DNA from: Modestobacter sp. VKM Ac-2982
Lineage (GTDB): Bacteria; Actinomycetota; Actinomycetes; Mycobacteriales; Geodermatophilaceae
NCBI RefSeq assembly: GCF_026967935.1
Contig: NZ_JAPVBL010000005.1
Span: 1-64,000 of the forward strand
DNA: 64,000 nucleotides
Direction: 5' to 3'
How positions within the stretch are numbered: the first letter of the stretch is position 1; every line of letters starts with the position of its first letter. Positions 29,829-38,342 of the stretch are shown one piece after another. The position numbers and the translations under genes were made by a program. The notes below the pieces were generated by a model that worked only from the letters and a program-made list of their open reading frames with translations, had not been told where the DNA came from and searched no databases.

Positions 29829-32365
29829 CGGACCGGGACCATCGGCAGGTCGACCAGCGGCAACGCGGTGCGGAACTGGCCGGGGGTGGCCGGTTGCGCC
29901 CCGTCCTGGCCCCACGGGTCGGTGTAGGCGTCGATGGAGCGCTGCAGGCCGGCGTCGAGGTCGGCGAGGACCTCCTCGCTGCCCTCCAGCAGGACCGCCT
30001 TGATGTGGTCCAGACCGACCCGGGGCACGAAGTCGTAGGTGCGCTCGAGCCAGTTGGCGTTCTCCCGGTAGTACTGGATGAACCGGCCGCTGAGCTCCAT
30101 CACCGCCGCCGGGGAGTCGACGGTGGCCAGCAGGTCGCCCTTGCGGATGGTGGCACCGGCCGCACCGCCGACGTAGACCTCCCACTTCCCGTTGCCGACC
30201 GCGACGACGCCGACGTCCTTGACGTAGGCCTCGGCGCAGTTCCGCGGGCAGCCGACCACGGCCATCTTGATCTTGGCCGGGCTCTCGATGCCCTGGAAGC
30301 GGGTCTCCAGGTCGATGCCCAGCTGGGTGGAGTCGCCGAGCCCGAACCGGCAGAAGTCGGTGCCCACGCAGGTCTTCACGGTGCGGAAGCTCTTGCCGTA
30401 GGCGTAGCCCGAGGGCATGCCCAGGTCGGCCCACATCGCCGGCAGGTCCTCCTTGCGGACCCCGAGCAGGTCGATCCGCTGGCCGCCGGTGACCTTGACC
30501 ATCGGGACCTCGTACTTCTCGGCCACGTCGGCGATCTTCCGGAGCTGGGCCGGGGTGGTCACCCCGCCCTTCATCTGCGGGACGACGGAGAACGTGCCGT
30601 CGCGCTGGATGTTGCCGTGCACCCGGTCGTTGATGAACTTGGCGTCGTTCTCCTGCTCGTACTCCGCACCCCACACCAGCCGCAGCAGCGAGGTCAGGCC
30701 CATCTTCGACTTCGCGTCCTCCTCCCCACCGGGGGCCAGCGCGGTGAAGACGGCGGAGACGCTGCGCAGCTGCTGGTCCCGGATCGCGGCGATCAGCTCG
30801 GGCTTGGGGAGCGGGATGCCCGGCACGTACCAGGACTCGGCCGGGTCCTCCTGCACGTCCCCGTCGGCGGCCCACTCGACGACCTGCTTCACCAGGAGCT
30901 TGCAGGAGCCGCAGCCCTTGCCGGCGCGGGTGGCGTCCATGCAGCCGCCGACGCTCGTCGTCCCCGCCTTGACCGTGTCGACCAGCGCCTGCTTGGTCAC
31001 CCCGTTGCAGTTGCAGACCTGCGAGTCGCCGGGCATCTCCGCGACGCCCACCTCCGCGGCGCCGTCGGAGAGGTCGACGAGCAGCCTGATCCGCTCGGCG
31101 GGCAGCGGGGTGCCGCGGTCGAAGGCCTGGGTCAGGAAGGCGACCTTGCGGGTGTCGCCGAGCAGGGTCGCGCCGACGAGCTTGTCGTCCCGGACGACGA
31201 CCGACAGGTGCACCCCGCGGCGGGGCTCGGAGATCACCAGGAACTCGTCGGTGTCCCGTTCGGGGCGGTTGACGCCCATCGTGGCGACGTCCACCCCGGC
31301 GACCTTGAGCTTCGTCGCCGTCCGGGAGCCGTGGTACTCCGCGTCCGGATCGGCGCCCGTGAGCAGGTCGGCGAGCACCCGGGCCTGCTCCCACACCGGG
31401 GCGACCAACCCGTAGAGCTCACCGCGGTGCTGGGCGCACTCGCCGACGGCGTAGACGTCGGGGTCGTCGGTGCGCAGCTGGTCGTCGACGACGATGCCCC
31501 GCTCCACCTCCAGACCGCTGAGCAGCGCGACCTCGGTGACCGGCCGGATGCCGGCGGCGATGACCAGCATGTCCGCGTCGACCGCGCGGCCGTCGGCCAG
31601 CACGACGCCGCGCACCCGGTCCGGGCCGATCGCCTCGGTGGTGCGGGTGGCCAGGTGGACGACGATGCCCAGCGCCTCGACGCTGTTCTTCAGGATCGCG
31701 CCGCCGTCGGGGTCCAGCTGCTGGTTCATCAGGTGGGTGCCGGCGTGCACCACCTCGACCTGCAGCCCGTGCCCCTGCAGGGCACGCGCGGCCTCCAGGC
31801 CGAGCAGCCCGCCGCCGACGACCACGACCCGCTCGTGCTCTGCGGCGGCCGCGAGCATCGCCCGGGTGTCGTCGATGGTGCGGAAGCCGAAGACGCCGGG
31901 GAGCAGCTGCTCGTCGGCGGTGTAGAGCCCGGTCATCGGCGGGATGAACGAGCGGCTGCCGGTGGCCAGCACCAGCTGGTCGTACGCGGTCGTCGTCCCG
32001 TCGGCGGCGTAGACGATCTTGGCGTGGGTGTCGATCCGGTCGACCCGCACGCCGGCCCGCAGCGTCACGCCCTGGTCGGCGTACCAGTCGTGGCTGTTGA
32101 GGACGATGTCGTCCTCGTGCTCCTCCCCGGCCAGGACGTGGGACAGCATGATCCGGTTGTAGTTGCCGTGCGGCTCCTCGCCGAACACGGTGATCGCGAA
32201 CTGCTCGCCGCCGCCGCGTTCGAGCACCTCCTCGACCACCCGCGCCCCGGCCATGCCGTTGCCCACCACGACCAGCCGCTGCCGGGAGTCCGTCCCGTCG
32301 GCGTCGTCCATGGCGAAGTGCAGCGTGCTCACGCCTGCGGGGCGCCCACCCAGGACCGCCGTCAT
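29825..32365 (-). CDS. nirB: Assimilatory nitrite reductase [NAD(P)H] large subunit
   Basis: Six-electron reduction of nitrite to ammonium in the cytoplasm. The 846-residue protein has an N-terminal FAD/NAD(P)H domain (RLVVVGNGMAG, VVVVGGGLLGLEAA), a BFD-like [2Fe-2S] domain (CNCNGVTK, GCGSCK near residue 450-490), and the sulfite/nitrite reductase core with siroheme-[4Fe-4S] ligands in TCVGTDFCRFG and VVGCPRNCAEAY. ATG at 32365 shares its A with the stop of the upstream gene. Operon nasA-nirB-nirD. Confidence 0.97.
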   Translation of the reverse strand: MTAVLGGRPAGVSTLHFAMDDADGTDSRQRLVVVGNGMAGARVVEEVLERGGGEQFAITVFGEEPHGNYNRIMLSHVLAGEEHEDDIVLNSHDWYADQGVTLRAGVRVDRIDTHAKIVYAADGTTTAYDQLVLATGSRSFIPPMTGLYTADEQLLPGVFGFRTIDDTRAMLAAAAEHERVVVVGGGLLGLEAARALQGHGLQVEVVHAGTHLMNQQLDPDGGAILKNSVEALGIVVHLATRTTEAIGPDRVRGVVLADGRAVDADMLVIAAGIRPVTEVALLSGLEVERGIVVDDQLRTDDPDVYAVGECAQHRGELYGLVAPVWEQARVLADLLTGADPDAEYHGSRTATKLKVAGVDVATMGVNRPERDTDEFLVISEPRRGVHLSVVVRDDKLVGATLLGDTRKVAFLTQAFDRGTPLPAERIRLLVDLSDGAAEVGVAEMPGDSQVCNCNGVTKQALVDTVKAGTTSVGGCMDATRAGKGCGSCKLLVKQVVEWAADGDVQEDPAESWYVPGIPLPKPELIAAIRDQQLRSVSAVFTALAPGGEEDAKSKMGLTSLLRLVWGAEYEQENDAKFINDRVHGNIQRDGTFSVVPQMKGGVTTPAQLRKIADVAEKYEVPMVKVTGGQRIDLLGVRKEDLPAMWADLGMPSGYAYGKSFRTVKTCVGTDFCRFGLGDSTQLGIDLETRFQGIESPAKIKMAVVGCPRNCAEAYVKDVGVVAVGNGKWEVYVGGAAGATIRKGDLLATVDSPAAVMELSGRFIQYYRENANWLERTYDFVPRVGLDHIKAVLLEGSEEVLADLDAGLQRSIDAYTDPWGQDGAQPATPGQFRTALPLVDLPMVPVR

Positions 32366-32712
32366 CAGACCTCCACCAGGCCCAGGTCGAGCACCAGGTC
32401 GCCGGTGACGCCCACCGGTGCGGCGGCGTGCAGCTCGACCACGGTGCCGCCGTCGAGGTCCTCGACCACCCGCAGCGGCACGTGGCAGTCGCCCTTGGCA
32501 CCGATCGGGAACCAGCGCATCGGCTGGCCGTCGCGCACCAGCAGCACGTAGACGAGCTCGTCGGTGGAGTTGCCGCCGCGGAAGTAGAGCGCCTGCGCGC
32601 TCTTGCCCTCGGGGACCTGGTAGCGCAGGGCGGGGTCCAGCGGGCCGGGCTTGCCCAGCCCCTCGCCGGTGATCGGGTAGACGCCGTGCAGGAAGCGCGG
32701 GGTGCTCTTCAC
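32365..32712 (-). CDS. Possible separately translated C-terminal module of nasA
   Basis: This in-frame segment encodes a 115-residue protein beginning VKSTPRFLHGVYPITGEGL. It begins with GTG preceded by GGAGGAGGA (32721-32730) at ideal spacing, the best ribosome site in the operon, yet no stop codon separates it from nasA. Either nasA lost its stop and fused with a formerly separate gene, or both a long and a short product are made. The domain itself (FRGGNSTDELVYVLLV, RWFPIGAKGDCHVPLRVVE) is one I do not recognise; it presumably assists nitrate or nitrite reduction. Confidence 0.5.
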   Translation of the reverse strand: MKSTPRFLHGVYPITGEGLGKPGPLDPALRYQVPEGKSAQALYFRGGNSTDELVYVLLVRDGQPMRWFPIGAKGDCHVPLRVVEDLDGGTVVELHAAAPVGVTGDLVLDLGLVEV

Positions 32713-34938
32713 GCTGGTGGTCCTCCTCCGGGATGGGGCGTGCGGGGTGTGGGCCGTCGGTGCGGCGTGCGGGCCGGGCTGCGGTTGGGTGGCCGGTGCC
32801 GGTGGCGGGAGGTGTTCCGCGGGTTCACCGACCCGGGAGACGGCGACCGCGCAGGCCTTGAAGGCCGGCATCCGGCTGGTGGGGTCCAGCGCCGGGTCGG
32901 TGAGCGCGTTGGCGCTGGAGCCGCCGCCCCAGTGGAAGGGCGCGAAGACGACGTCCGGGCGGATCGTGTCGGTGATCAGCGCGTGGAAGCGGGCCCGGCC
33001 GCGCCGGGTGGCGAGCTCGACGACGTCGTCCTGACCGATGCCGAGGGCGCGGGCCAGGTCGGGGTGCAGCTCCACCCGCGGGGTGGGTGCGACCAGCTGC
33101 AGGCTGCGGGAGCGGCGGGTCTGGGTGCCCGACTGGTACTGGGCGAGCACCCGGCCGGTGGTGAGCACGTAGGGGTACTCGGCGTCGGGGCGCTCGTGGG
33201 CGTCGACCTGCTCGACCCGCCAGAACCGGGCCCGCCCGTCGGGGGTGGCGAACCGGTCGGTGAACAGCCGCGGCGTGCCCGGGTGGTCGGGGTGCGGGAC
33301 GGGCCAGAAGAGGCCCTGCTCGTCGTCGATCCGCCGGTAGGTGATGCCGGAGTAGTCGGCCGGCCCGCCGGCGCTGGCCCGGCCGAGCTCGGTGAAGACG
33401 GTCGCGGCGTCCCCGCTGAAGCCCGGCACCCCCAGCCGGTCGGCCAGCTCGGCGAGCAGCTGCAGGTCGTCGCGGACGCCGTCAGGCGGGTCCATCGCGC
33501 GGCGGCGGCGGATCACCCGGCCCTCCAGGTTGGTCATCGTCCCCTCCTCCTCCGCCCACATGGCGCTGGGCAGGACCACGTCGGCGAGCTCGGCGGTCTC
33601 GGAGAGGAAGAAGTCGCTGACCACGAGGAAGTCCAGGTCGCGCAGCCGGCTGATCACCCGCCGGGCGTCGGGGGCGGAGACGGCGACGTTGGAGGCCATC
33701 ACCAGCAGCGTGCGGACCCCGCCCTCGGTGCCGAGGGCGTCGAGCAGCTCGAAGGCGCTGCGGCCGGGTCCGGGCAGGTCGTCGGGGTCGACGCCCCAGA
33801 CGGCGGCGACGTGCGCCCGCGCCGCCGGGTCGGTGATCTTCCGGTAGCCGGGCAGCTGGTCGGCCTTCTGCCCGTGCTCCCGCCCGCCCTGCCCGTTGCC
33901 CTGGCCGGTGACGGTGCCCCAGCCGCTGCCCTCGCGCCCGGGCAGGCCGAGGGCCAGCGCCAGGTTGATCCAGGCCTGCGTGGTGTCCACCCCGCTGCGG
34001 TGCTGCTCCGCACCCCGGGCGGTCAGGATGATCGACCGTCGTCCCCGGGCGAGGGCGAAGACGGTGCGGCGCTGCTGCTCGACCGGCACCCCGGTGAGCC
34101 GCTCCACCCGGTCGGGCCAGTAGCCCGCGACCCCGGCCCGGACGGCGTCGAAGCCGGTGGTGCGCGCGGCGACGTAGGTCTCGTCGACCAGCCCCTCGGC
34201 GATCGCGATGTGCAGCAGCCCGTTGGCCAGCGCGAGGTCGGTGGCCGGCAGCGGCTGCAGGTGGAGCGAGGCGTGGCGGGCGGTGCTGGTGCGGCGCGGG
34301 TCGACCACGATGTGCTCGGCGCCCCGCGCGCGGCCGGCGTCGAACCACTGCATCGCCGGGGGCATCGTGTCGGCCGGGTTGCTGCCGACCAGCACGACCA
34401 CGTCGGCCTCGGCGATGTCGGCCAGCGGGAACGGCAGGCCGCGGTCCAGCCCGAAGGCCCGGATCGCCGCGCCGGCCGCCGAGGACATGCAGAACCGGCC
34501 GTTGTAGTCGATGGCGCTGGTGCGCAGCGCGACCCGGGCGAACTTGCCGAACTGGTAGGCCTGCTCGTTGGTCAGCCCGCCGCCGCCGAAGCAGCCGACG
34601 GCGTCGCGGCCGTGGTCCCGCTGGGTGGCCCGGATCGCGGTGACGACCCGGTCGAGGGCGACCTCCCAGCTGCTCTCCACCAGCGGGCTGGTCCGGTTGG
34701 TGGGGTCGGCGCGGACCAGCGGCCGGGTGAGGCGTTCGGGGTGGTCGAGCAGTTCCGGGGCCGACCAGCCCTTGGAGCACAGCCCGCCGCGGTTGGTCGG
34801 GAAGTCGGCCGGCACCAGGGTGGCCGGGCGGTCGCCGGCGGTCATCGTGACCCCGCACTGCAGCGAGCAGTACGGGCAGTGGGTGGCGGTGGTGCGCGTG
34901 CCGACGCCGGGGGTGGGCAACGAGACGGCGGCGGACAC
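32365..34938 (-). CDS. nasA: Assimilatory nitrate reductase (molybdopterin) with a fused C-terminal domain
   Basis: Reduces nitrate to nitrite. Residues about 15-735 are a molybdopterin oxidoreductase: an N-terminal [4Fe-4S] motif (CPYCSLQCGV, GGLCSKG), the pterin domains (DYNGRFCMSSAAGA, GTVTGQGNGQGGREHG) and a C-terminal molydop-binding domain. After a Pro/Thr/His-rich linker, about 115 further residues form a small domain starting at an in-frame GTG (32712) that has a strong GGAGGAGGA eight bases upstream; it may also be made as a separate protein. GTG at 34938 is chosen because a -10-like CACGCT ends seven bases before it; GTG at 35010 is an alternative start. Confidence 0.9.
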   Translation of the reverse strand: MSAAVSLPTPGVGTRTTATHCPYCSLQCGVTMTAGDRPATLVPADFPTNRGGLCSKGWSAPELLDHPERLTRPLVRADPTNRTSPLVESSWEVALDRVVTAIRATQRDHGRDAVGCFGGGGLTNEQAYQFGKFARVALRTSAIDYNGRFCMSSAAGAAIRAFGLDRGLPFPLADIAEADVVVLVGSNPADTMPPAMQWFDAGRARGAEHIVVDPRRTSTARHASLHLQPLPATDLALANGLLHIAIAEGLVDETYVAARTTGFDAVRAGVAGYWPDRVERLTGVPVEQQRRTVFALARGRRSIILTARGAEQHRSGVDTTQAWINLALALGLPGREGSGWGTVTGQGNGQGGREHGQKADQLPGYRKITDPAARAHVAAVWGVDPDDLPGPGRSAFELLDALGTEGGVRTLLVMASNVAVSAPDARRVISRLRDLDFLVVSDFFLSETAELADVVLPSAMWAEEEGTMTNLEGRVIRRRRAMDPPDGVRDDLQLLAELADRLGVPGFSGDAATVFTELGRASAGGPADYSGITYRRIDDEQGLFWPVPHPDHPGTPRLFTDRFATPDGRARFWRVEQVDAHERPDAEYPYVLTTGRVLAQYQSGTQTRRSRSLQLVAPTPRVELHPDLARALGIGQDDVVELATRRGRARFHALITDTIRPDVVFAPFHWGGGSSANALTDPALDPTSRMPAFKACAVAVSRVGEPAEHLPPPAPATQPQPGPHAAPTAHTPHAPSRRRTTSVKSTPRFLHGVYPITGEGLGKPGPLDPALRYQVPEGKSAQALYFRGGNSTDELVYVLLVRDGQPMRWFPIGAKGDCHVPLRVVEDLDGGTVVELHAAAPVGVTGDLVLDLGLVEV

Positions 34939-34945
34939 ATCTGCG

Positions 34946-35010
34946 AGCGTGCGGTGGCCCGGTTTCCCGGTGGGGGCGCTCAGGTCAAGCTCGCGTTCCG
35001 TCGCCCTCAC
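34946..35010 (-). promoter_or_regulatory. nasA promoter with GlnR-like box
   Basis: On the minus strand GTGAG (35010), GGAAC (34999), TTGAC (34988) and GAAAC (34966) start at multiples of 11 bases, the first three with exact six-base gaps, matching gTnAc-n6-GaAAc-n6-gTnAc. CACGCT (34951-34946) starts 15 bases after GAAAC, the same offset as the -10 elements of cynS and narK. The GTG start lies seven bases further on, so the mRNA may be leaderless. Confidence 0.55.
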
Positions 35011-35073
35011 ACCGGCGCGCCCAGGACGGTGCACCGTTCCTCGCGGCGCCCCCGCACGGCCGTCGTCCGGCGA

Positions 35074-35123
35074 GTGACAGCTGAGCGGGCTCCCCCGCTC
35101 CGGGAAGCCCGCTGTGCTGTCAC
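35074..35123. repeat. 18-bp inverted repeat between divergent nasA and USP-like genes
   Basis: GTGACAGCTGAGCGGGCT (35074-35091) pairs with AGCCCGCTGTGCTGTCAC (35106-35123) at 16 of 18 positions around a 14-base loop. It lies in the 286-base divergent region 34939-35224, which otherwise holds only the nasA promoter and the ribosome site of the plus-strand gene. It may insulate the two transcripts or bind a regulator. Confidence 0.5.
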
Positions 35124-35224
35124 TCGGTGCGTCGTCCCGCTGTGACGGGTGGGCTCGCCTCCGTGACGGGGGACGTCCTACCGTCGAACGACGCGGTCCC
35201 GATCGACAGGCGGGTGGAGAGACG

Positions 35225-35659
35225 ATGCGACGGTGCCTGGTGCTCGCCAACCAGACCCTCGGTGGGCCACGCCTGCTGGAGGCGATCCAGCAGCGGATGG
35301 CCGTACGGGAGCACGTCTTCTACGTCGTCGTCCCCGCCACGCCGGTCGCCCACCAGCAGCGCGCGAGGTCCGAGGGCGACGCGCCGGCCGACCCCGCGCG
35401 CGCCCTGGCCGCCCAGCGCCTGACCGACGCACTGGCGCAGATCCGCGGACTCGGGGCAGCCGCGGACGGCGAGGTGGGCGACCCCGATCCGCTGCAGGCC
35501 GTGCGCCTGGCGCTGCGCCGGTTCAGCGCCGACGAGATCGTGGTGTCGACCCTGACTCGGGGGGTCTCCCGCTGGCTGCGGGCCGACCTGCCGAGCCGGG
35601 TGTCGCGGTCCTTCGACCTGCCGGTCGAGCACGTGGTGGGCGAGGCGGGACCGGACTGA
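35225..35659 (+). CDS. Small universal-stress-protein-like protein
   Basis: 144-residue alpha/beta protein with an initial strand MRRCLVLANQTLGGPRLLEAI and a later FSADEIVVSTLTRGVSRWL, the pattern of nucleotide-binding USP/HUP-fold proteins of actinobacteria. ATG at 35225 is preceded by GGAGAG. Function and ligand unknown. It is divergent from nasA. Confidence 0.7.
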   Translation: MRRCLVLANQTLGGPRLLEAIQQRMAVREHVFYVVVPATPVAHQQRARSEGDAPADPARALAAQRLTDALAQIRGLGAAADGEVGDPDPLQAVRLALRRFSADEIVVSTLTRGVSRWLRADLPSRVSRSFDLPVEHVVGEAGPD

Positions 35660-35733
35660 CGACCCGGCGAGCCCGTTGCCGGCGCGCGCCGGGAGGCTGG
35701 TGCACGGTCGGGCCGCAGGGCAGGCTGTCGGCC

Positions 35734-35883
35734 GTGGACGAGCAGACCGAGCAGCGGCTGGTGCAGGTGGCGACCGACGAGATGCGGGTGCCGTTCTGGG
35801 TGGTGCTGGCCGGGGTCGGCGTGGGCTCGTTCTGGACGCTGATGGGCGTCCTCGTCGGCACCCGGGTCGCCCGACGGCGCTGA
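35734..35883 (+). CDS. Small single-pass membrane protein
   Basis: 49-residue predicted product with a charged N-terminus (VDEQTEQRLVQVATDEMR), one hydrophobic helix (FWVVLAGVGVGSFWTLMGVLVG) and a basic C-terminus (TRVARRR), which suggests N-out/C-in anchoring. GTG at 35734. Short, but hydrophobicity and codon positions are consistent with a real gene. Confidence 0.5.
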   Translation: MDEQTEQRLVQVATDEMRVPFWVVLAGVGVGSFWTLMGVLVGTRVARRR

Positions 35884-35913
35884 GCTCTCCCCGATCCGTG
35901 CCAGGCTGGTCCG

Positions 35914-36375
35914 GTGTTCGAGGACGGCGGCGAGGTCCTGGCCCTGCTGATCCCGGCGATCGGTGCCGGGGTGGGCGGGCTGTTCGGCCGGCGGCTGCGC
36001 CACCAGCGGCTGCGGCGCCGGATGCGCGAGGGCCGCACCGAGCTGTCCGCGCGCTCCGCGGACGGCTGGGGTCCCTCCCTGTCGCGGAGCTGGCGGACCT
36101 ACCTCGCGACGCCGCGGCTGGGCGAACTGGTCCTGCGTCGCAGGTTCCGGCGCGACGGGGCGGGGCCGGCGGTGACGGTGCTCGCCGTCGACCCGCAGAC
36201 CCGCCGGCCGCAGGTCCGTGAGTGGTGGCGCATGCAGGCGGTGAGGTCCCGGGTGCTGACCGTCCGGACCCCCGAGGGCCGCATCGAGCTCGCCGTCCCC
36301 GAGTACCAGGTGGCCTGGCTGCGGGACCGGCTGGTCGGCCCCGCCGGTCAGGCCGCCGCCCCGGGCGCTCAGTAG
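35914..36375 (+). CDS. Uncharacterised membrane-anchored basic protein
   Basis: 153-residue protein with a single N-terminal hydrophobic segment (about residues 8-26) followed by an Arg-rich stretch and a soluble domain with WWRMQAVRSRVLTVRTPEG near the middle. No family recognised. GTG at 35914. Its end overlaps the convergent VOC gene by seven bases. Confidence 0.6.
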   Translation: MFEDGGEVLALLIPAIGAGVGGLFGRRLRHQRLRRRMREGRTELSARSADGWGPSLSRSWRTYLATPRLGELVLRRRFRRDGAGPAVTVLAVDPQTRRPQVREWWRMQAVRSRVLTVRTPEGRIELAVPEYQVAWLRDRLVGPAGQAAAPGAQ

Positions 36376-36746
36376 CGGGAGATCTCCACCAGGTTGGCGT
36401 CCGGGTCGCGCACGTACACGCTGCGCATCTCCCCGAGCGCCCCCTGCTTGGTCACCGGGCCCACCTCGACGGGCACGCCGTGCGCCGCGAGGTCCTCGCG
36501 CACCTGGTCCAGCGGGTCCTCGGTGACCAGGCAGAAGTCGGCCGTGCCGGTGCCGGCCTGTGCGGCCCGGGGATCGAACTCGGCGCCGCGCACGTGCAGG
36601 TTGATCTTCTGCCGGCCGAACCGCAGCGCCGTCCGCCCCTCGCCGAAGGTCTCCACGGTCATGCCGAGCACCTGCGTGTAGAAGGCGACGGTCCGGTCGA
36701 GGTCGGCCACGGTCAGCACCAGGTGGTCGATCCGGTCGATGCGCAT
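36369..36746 (-). CDS. VOC-superfamily (glyoxalase-domain) protein
   Basis: 125-residue single-domain VOC protein: IDHLVLTVADLDRTVAFYTQVLG at the start and SVYVRDPDANLVEISRY at the end, with metal-ligand His and Glu at the usual positions. It resembles the GLOD5 type of short glyoxalase-like protein. ATG at 36746. It ends the ordinary region; the catabolic cluster begins at 36846. Confidence 0.88.
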   Translation of the reverse strand: MRIDRIDHLVLTVADLDRTVAFYTQVLGMTVETFGEGRTALRFGRQKINLHVRGAEFDPRAAQAGTGTADFCLVTEDPLDQVREDLAAHGVPVEVGPVTKQGALGEMRSVYVRDPDANLVEISRY

Positions 36747-36845
36747 GCGCCGGTCCTACACCCTCGGCAGCACCCCGACGGGAGCGACCCGGCGGTCGCT
36801 GACCGACGGTCGACCAACGATTGCTCCCCGGGCACAGCCGGTGCA

Positions 36846-38342
36846 TCACCCGCCCTGTCGCCGGCGGTGCTGGGCAGTCCGGTAATGCTGCAACAGGTCC
36901 TCCTGGAGTTGCGGGAGGGCAGCAGCCCGCGGGTCCACTGCGGGGAGTCCGGCCTGCCGCGCCCGCAGTTCAGCGACGACAGCCTCCTCGTCGACGCCGA
37001 GGACCGTCCCGTCCCGCAGTACAGGCCGGCCCGCCACCCACAGATGTCGCACCGATGAACTGGTCACCCGGCTGAGGAGCAGGGGCAGGTCGTCCTGACT
37101 CGCCGGCAACACGTCTCGGGTGAGTGCCTCGCGGTCCAACACCACGACATCGGCAGCCGCCCCAGGCTCCAGGCCCCATGGGCCACGCCCGCCATGGACG
37201 GCGCGGGCACCTCCGTCGACCGCTGCCCGGAAGAGCTGCTCGGTCGTCAGCCGGGGGTCGAGACCGTCACCCGCCTGCAGGAGGTACAACAGGCGCAGCT
37301 CTCGGAAGGCATCGCCGTCGTCGTCCAGGGTCGCGCCGTCCAGGCCCATGGCGCAGTCCACGCCTGCGTCGAGGAGCGCACCGACCGGAGCGACCCCCGA
37401 ACGCAGTCGTAGGTTGGAGCTCGTGTTCACCACGACGGTGACGCCGCGCTCCGCCAGCAGAGCGCACTCCTCCGCGCGGAGCCACACCCCGTGGGCGACC
37501 GACAGCCGGGGAGAGAGCAGCCCCAGCCGGTCGAGGTGCGCGAGCAGGCCATCGGGGTGGGCAGCATCGGCCCACTCCCGCTGGCGCCGGGTCTCCAGCA
37601 GGTGCATGTGCACCCGTCGCCCGGTTCGGGCCGATCCCTCGGCGATGGCGGAGATCAGTTCGTCCGATGCCCACTGCGGTCCCAGTGGCCCGTACTGGAC
37701 GGTGACGGTGGGCGACTCATGGGCCGCGGCGATCGAGTCGACGGCGTCCATCAACGCCGGCACCGATGGGACCGCCGTCGGGCGCCAGGGCGGACCCACA
37801 CCGTCGAGGCCTGTCCCGAAACCCGTGCTGCCTGCACCGCCGCACGTGTAGGCGACGTGGTTGCGGTCCTGCAAGGGGACGGCGAAGGCCATGCGCAGGC
37901 CGACGAGTTCGGCGGCGGCGCAGACGTCCGCGGCTTCGTCGACCAGGACGTCCAGGGGGCGAGCGCGGTGCAGGTGCATGGTGCTGGCGACGCCACTGCG
38001 AGCCAGTCGTGTCAGGTAGGCGAGCGCCGTCAAGTGCTGGTCCAGATCAGGCTGCAACGCGAGTGCTGCCAACCAGGTCTCCAGCGGCTGGTCCACGGCA
38101 CCGAAGGTGACCGGCGAGAAGTACCTCCCGTGATCGTGCCCGTTCGCCAGTGCGGGCAGGAGAAGTGATCCGCGGCCGGCGTCGAAGCGTTGGAAGGCCA
38201 CATCCCCCGCCGCCACGGACACCTCCGCACCGTCCAGGAGCACGGTCGGCGAGGTGCGGACCGCATCGCGCCCCGGTGCCAGGAGCCCCCGCTCCGCCGT
38301 GATCGACCAGGTGCGCGGCGCCGGTCCCGATGCGCCGCTCAC
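36846..38342 (-). CDS. TRZ/ATZ-family amidohydrolase (divergent)
   Basis: 498-residue amidohydrolase-superfamily protein, probably deaminating or dechlorinating an N-heterocycle. Metal ligands are visible as HxH in LANGHDHGRY, His in VHMHLLETRR, His in SVAHGVWL and an Asp in the MGLDGATLDDDGD segment. The first motif (usually NxHxH after PGL/PGF) and the last (usually GTDxxxS) are atypical, so the substrate may be unusual. GTG at 38342 overlaps the stop of the next amidohydrolase (GTGA). Last gene of the minus arm. Confidence 0.88.
   Translation of the reverse strand: MSGASGPAPRTWSITAERGLLAPGRDAVRTSPTVLLDGAEVSVAAGDVAFQRFDAGRGSLLLPALANGHDHGRYFSPVTFGAVDQPLETWLAALALQPDLDQHLTALAYLTRLARSGVASTMHLHRARPLDVLVDEAADVCAAAELVGLRMAFAVPLQDRNHVAYTCGGAGSTGFGTGLDGVGPPWRPTAVPSVPALMDAVDSIAAAHESPTVTVQYGPLGPQWASDELISAIAEGSARTGRRVHMHLLETRRQREWADAAHPDGLLAHLDRLGLLSPRLSVAHGVWLRAEECALLAERGVTVVVNTSSNLRLRSGVAPVGALLDAGVDCAMGLDGATLDDDGDAFRELRLLYLLQAGDGLDPRLTTEQLFRAAVDGGARAVHGGRGPWGLEPGAAADVVVLDREALTRDVLPASQDDLPLLLSRVTSSSVRHLWVAGRPVLRDGTVLGVDEEAVVAELRARQAGLPAVDPRAAALPQLQEDLLQHYRTAQHRRRQGG

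Noticed and set aside
29783-35145. Two plus-strand open frames of over 900 codons opposite nirB and nasA
   Set aside because: Same cause: shadows of conserved minus-strand enzymes, with low-complexity translations rich in Gln, Gly, Val and Asp.
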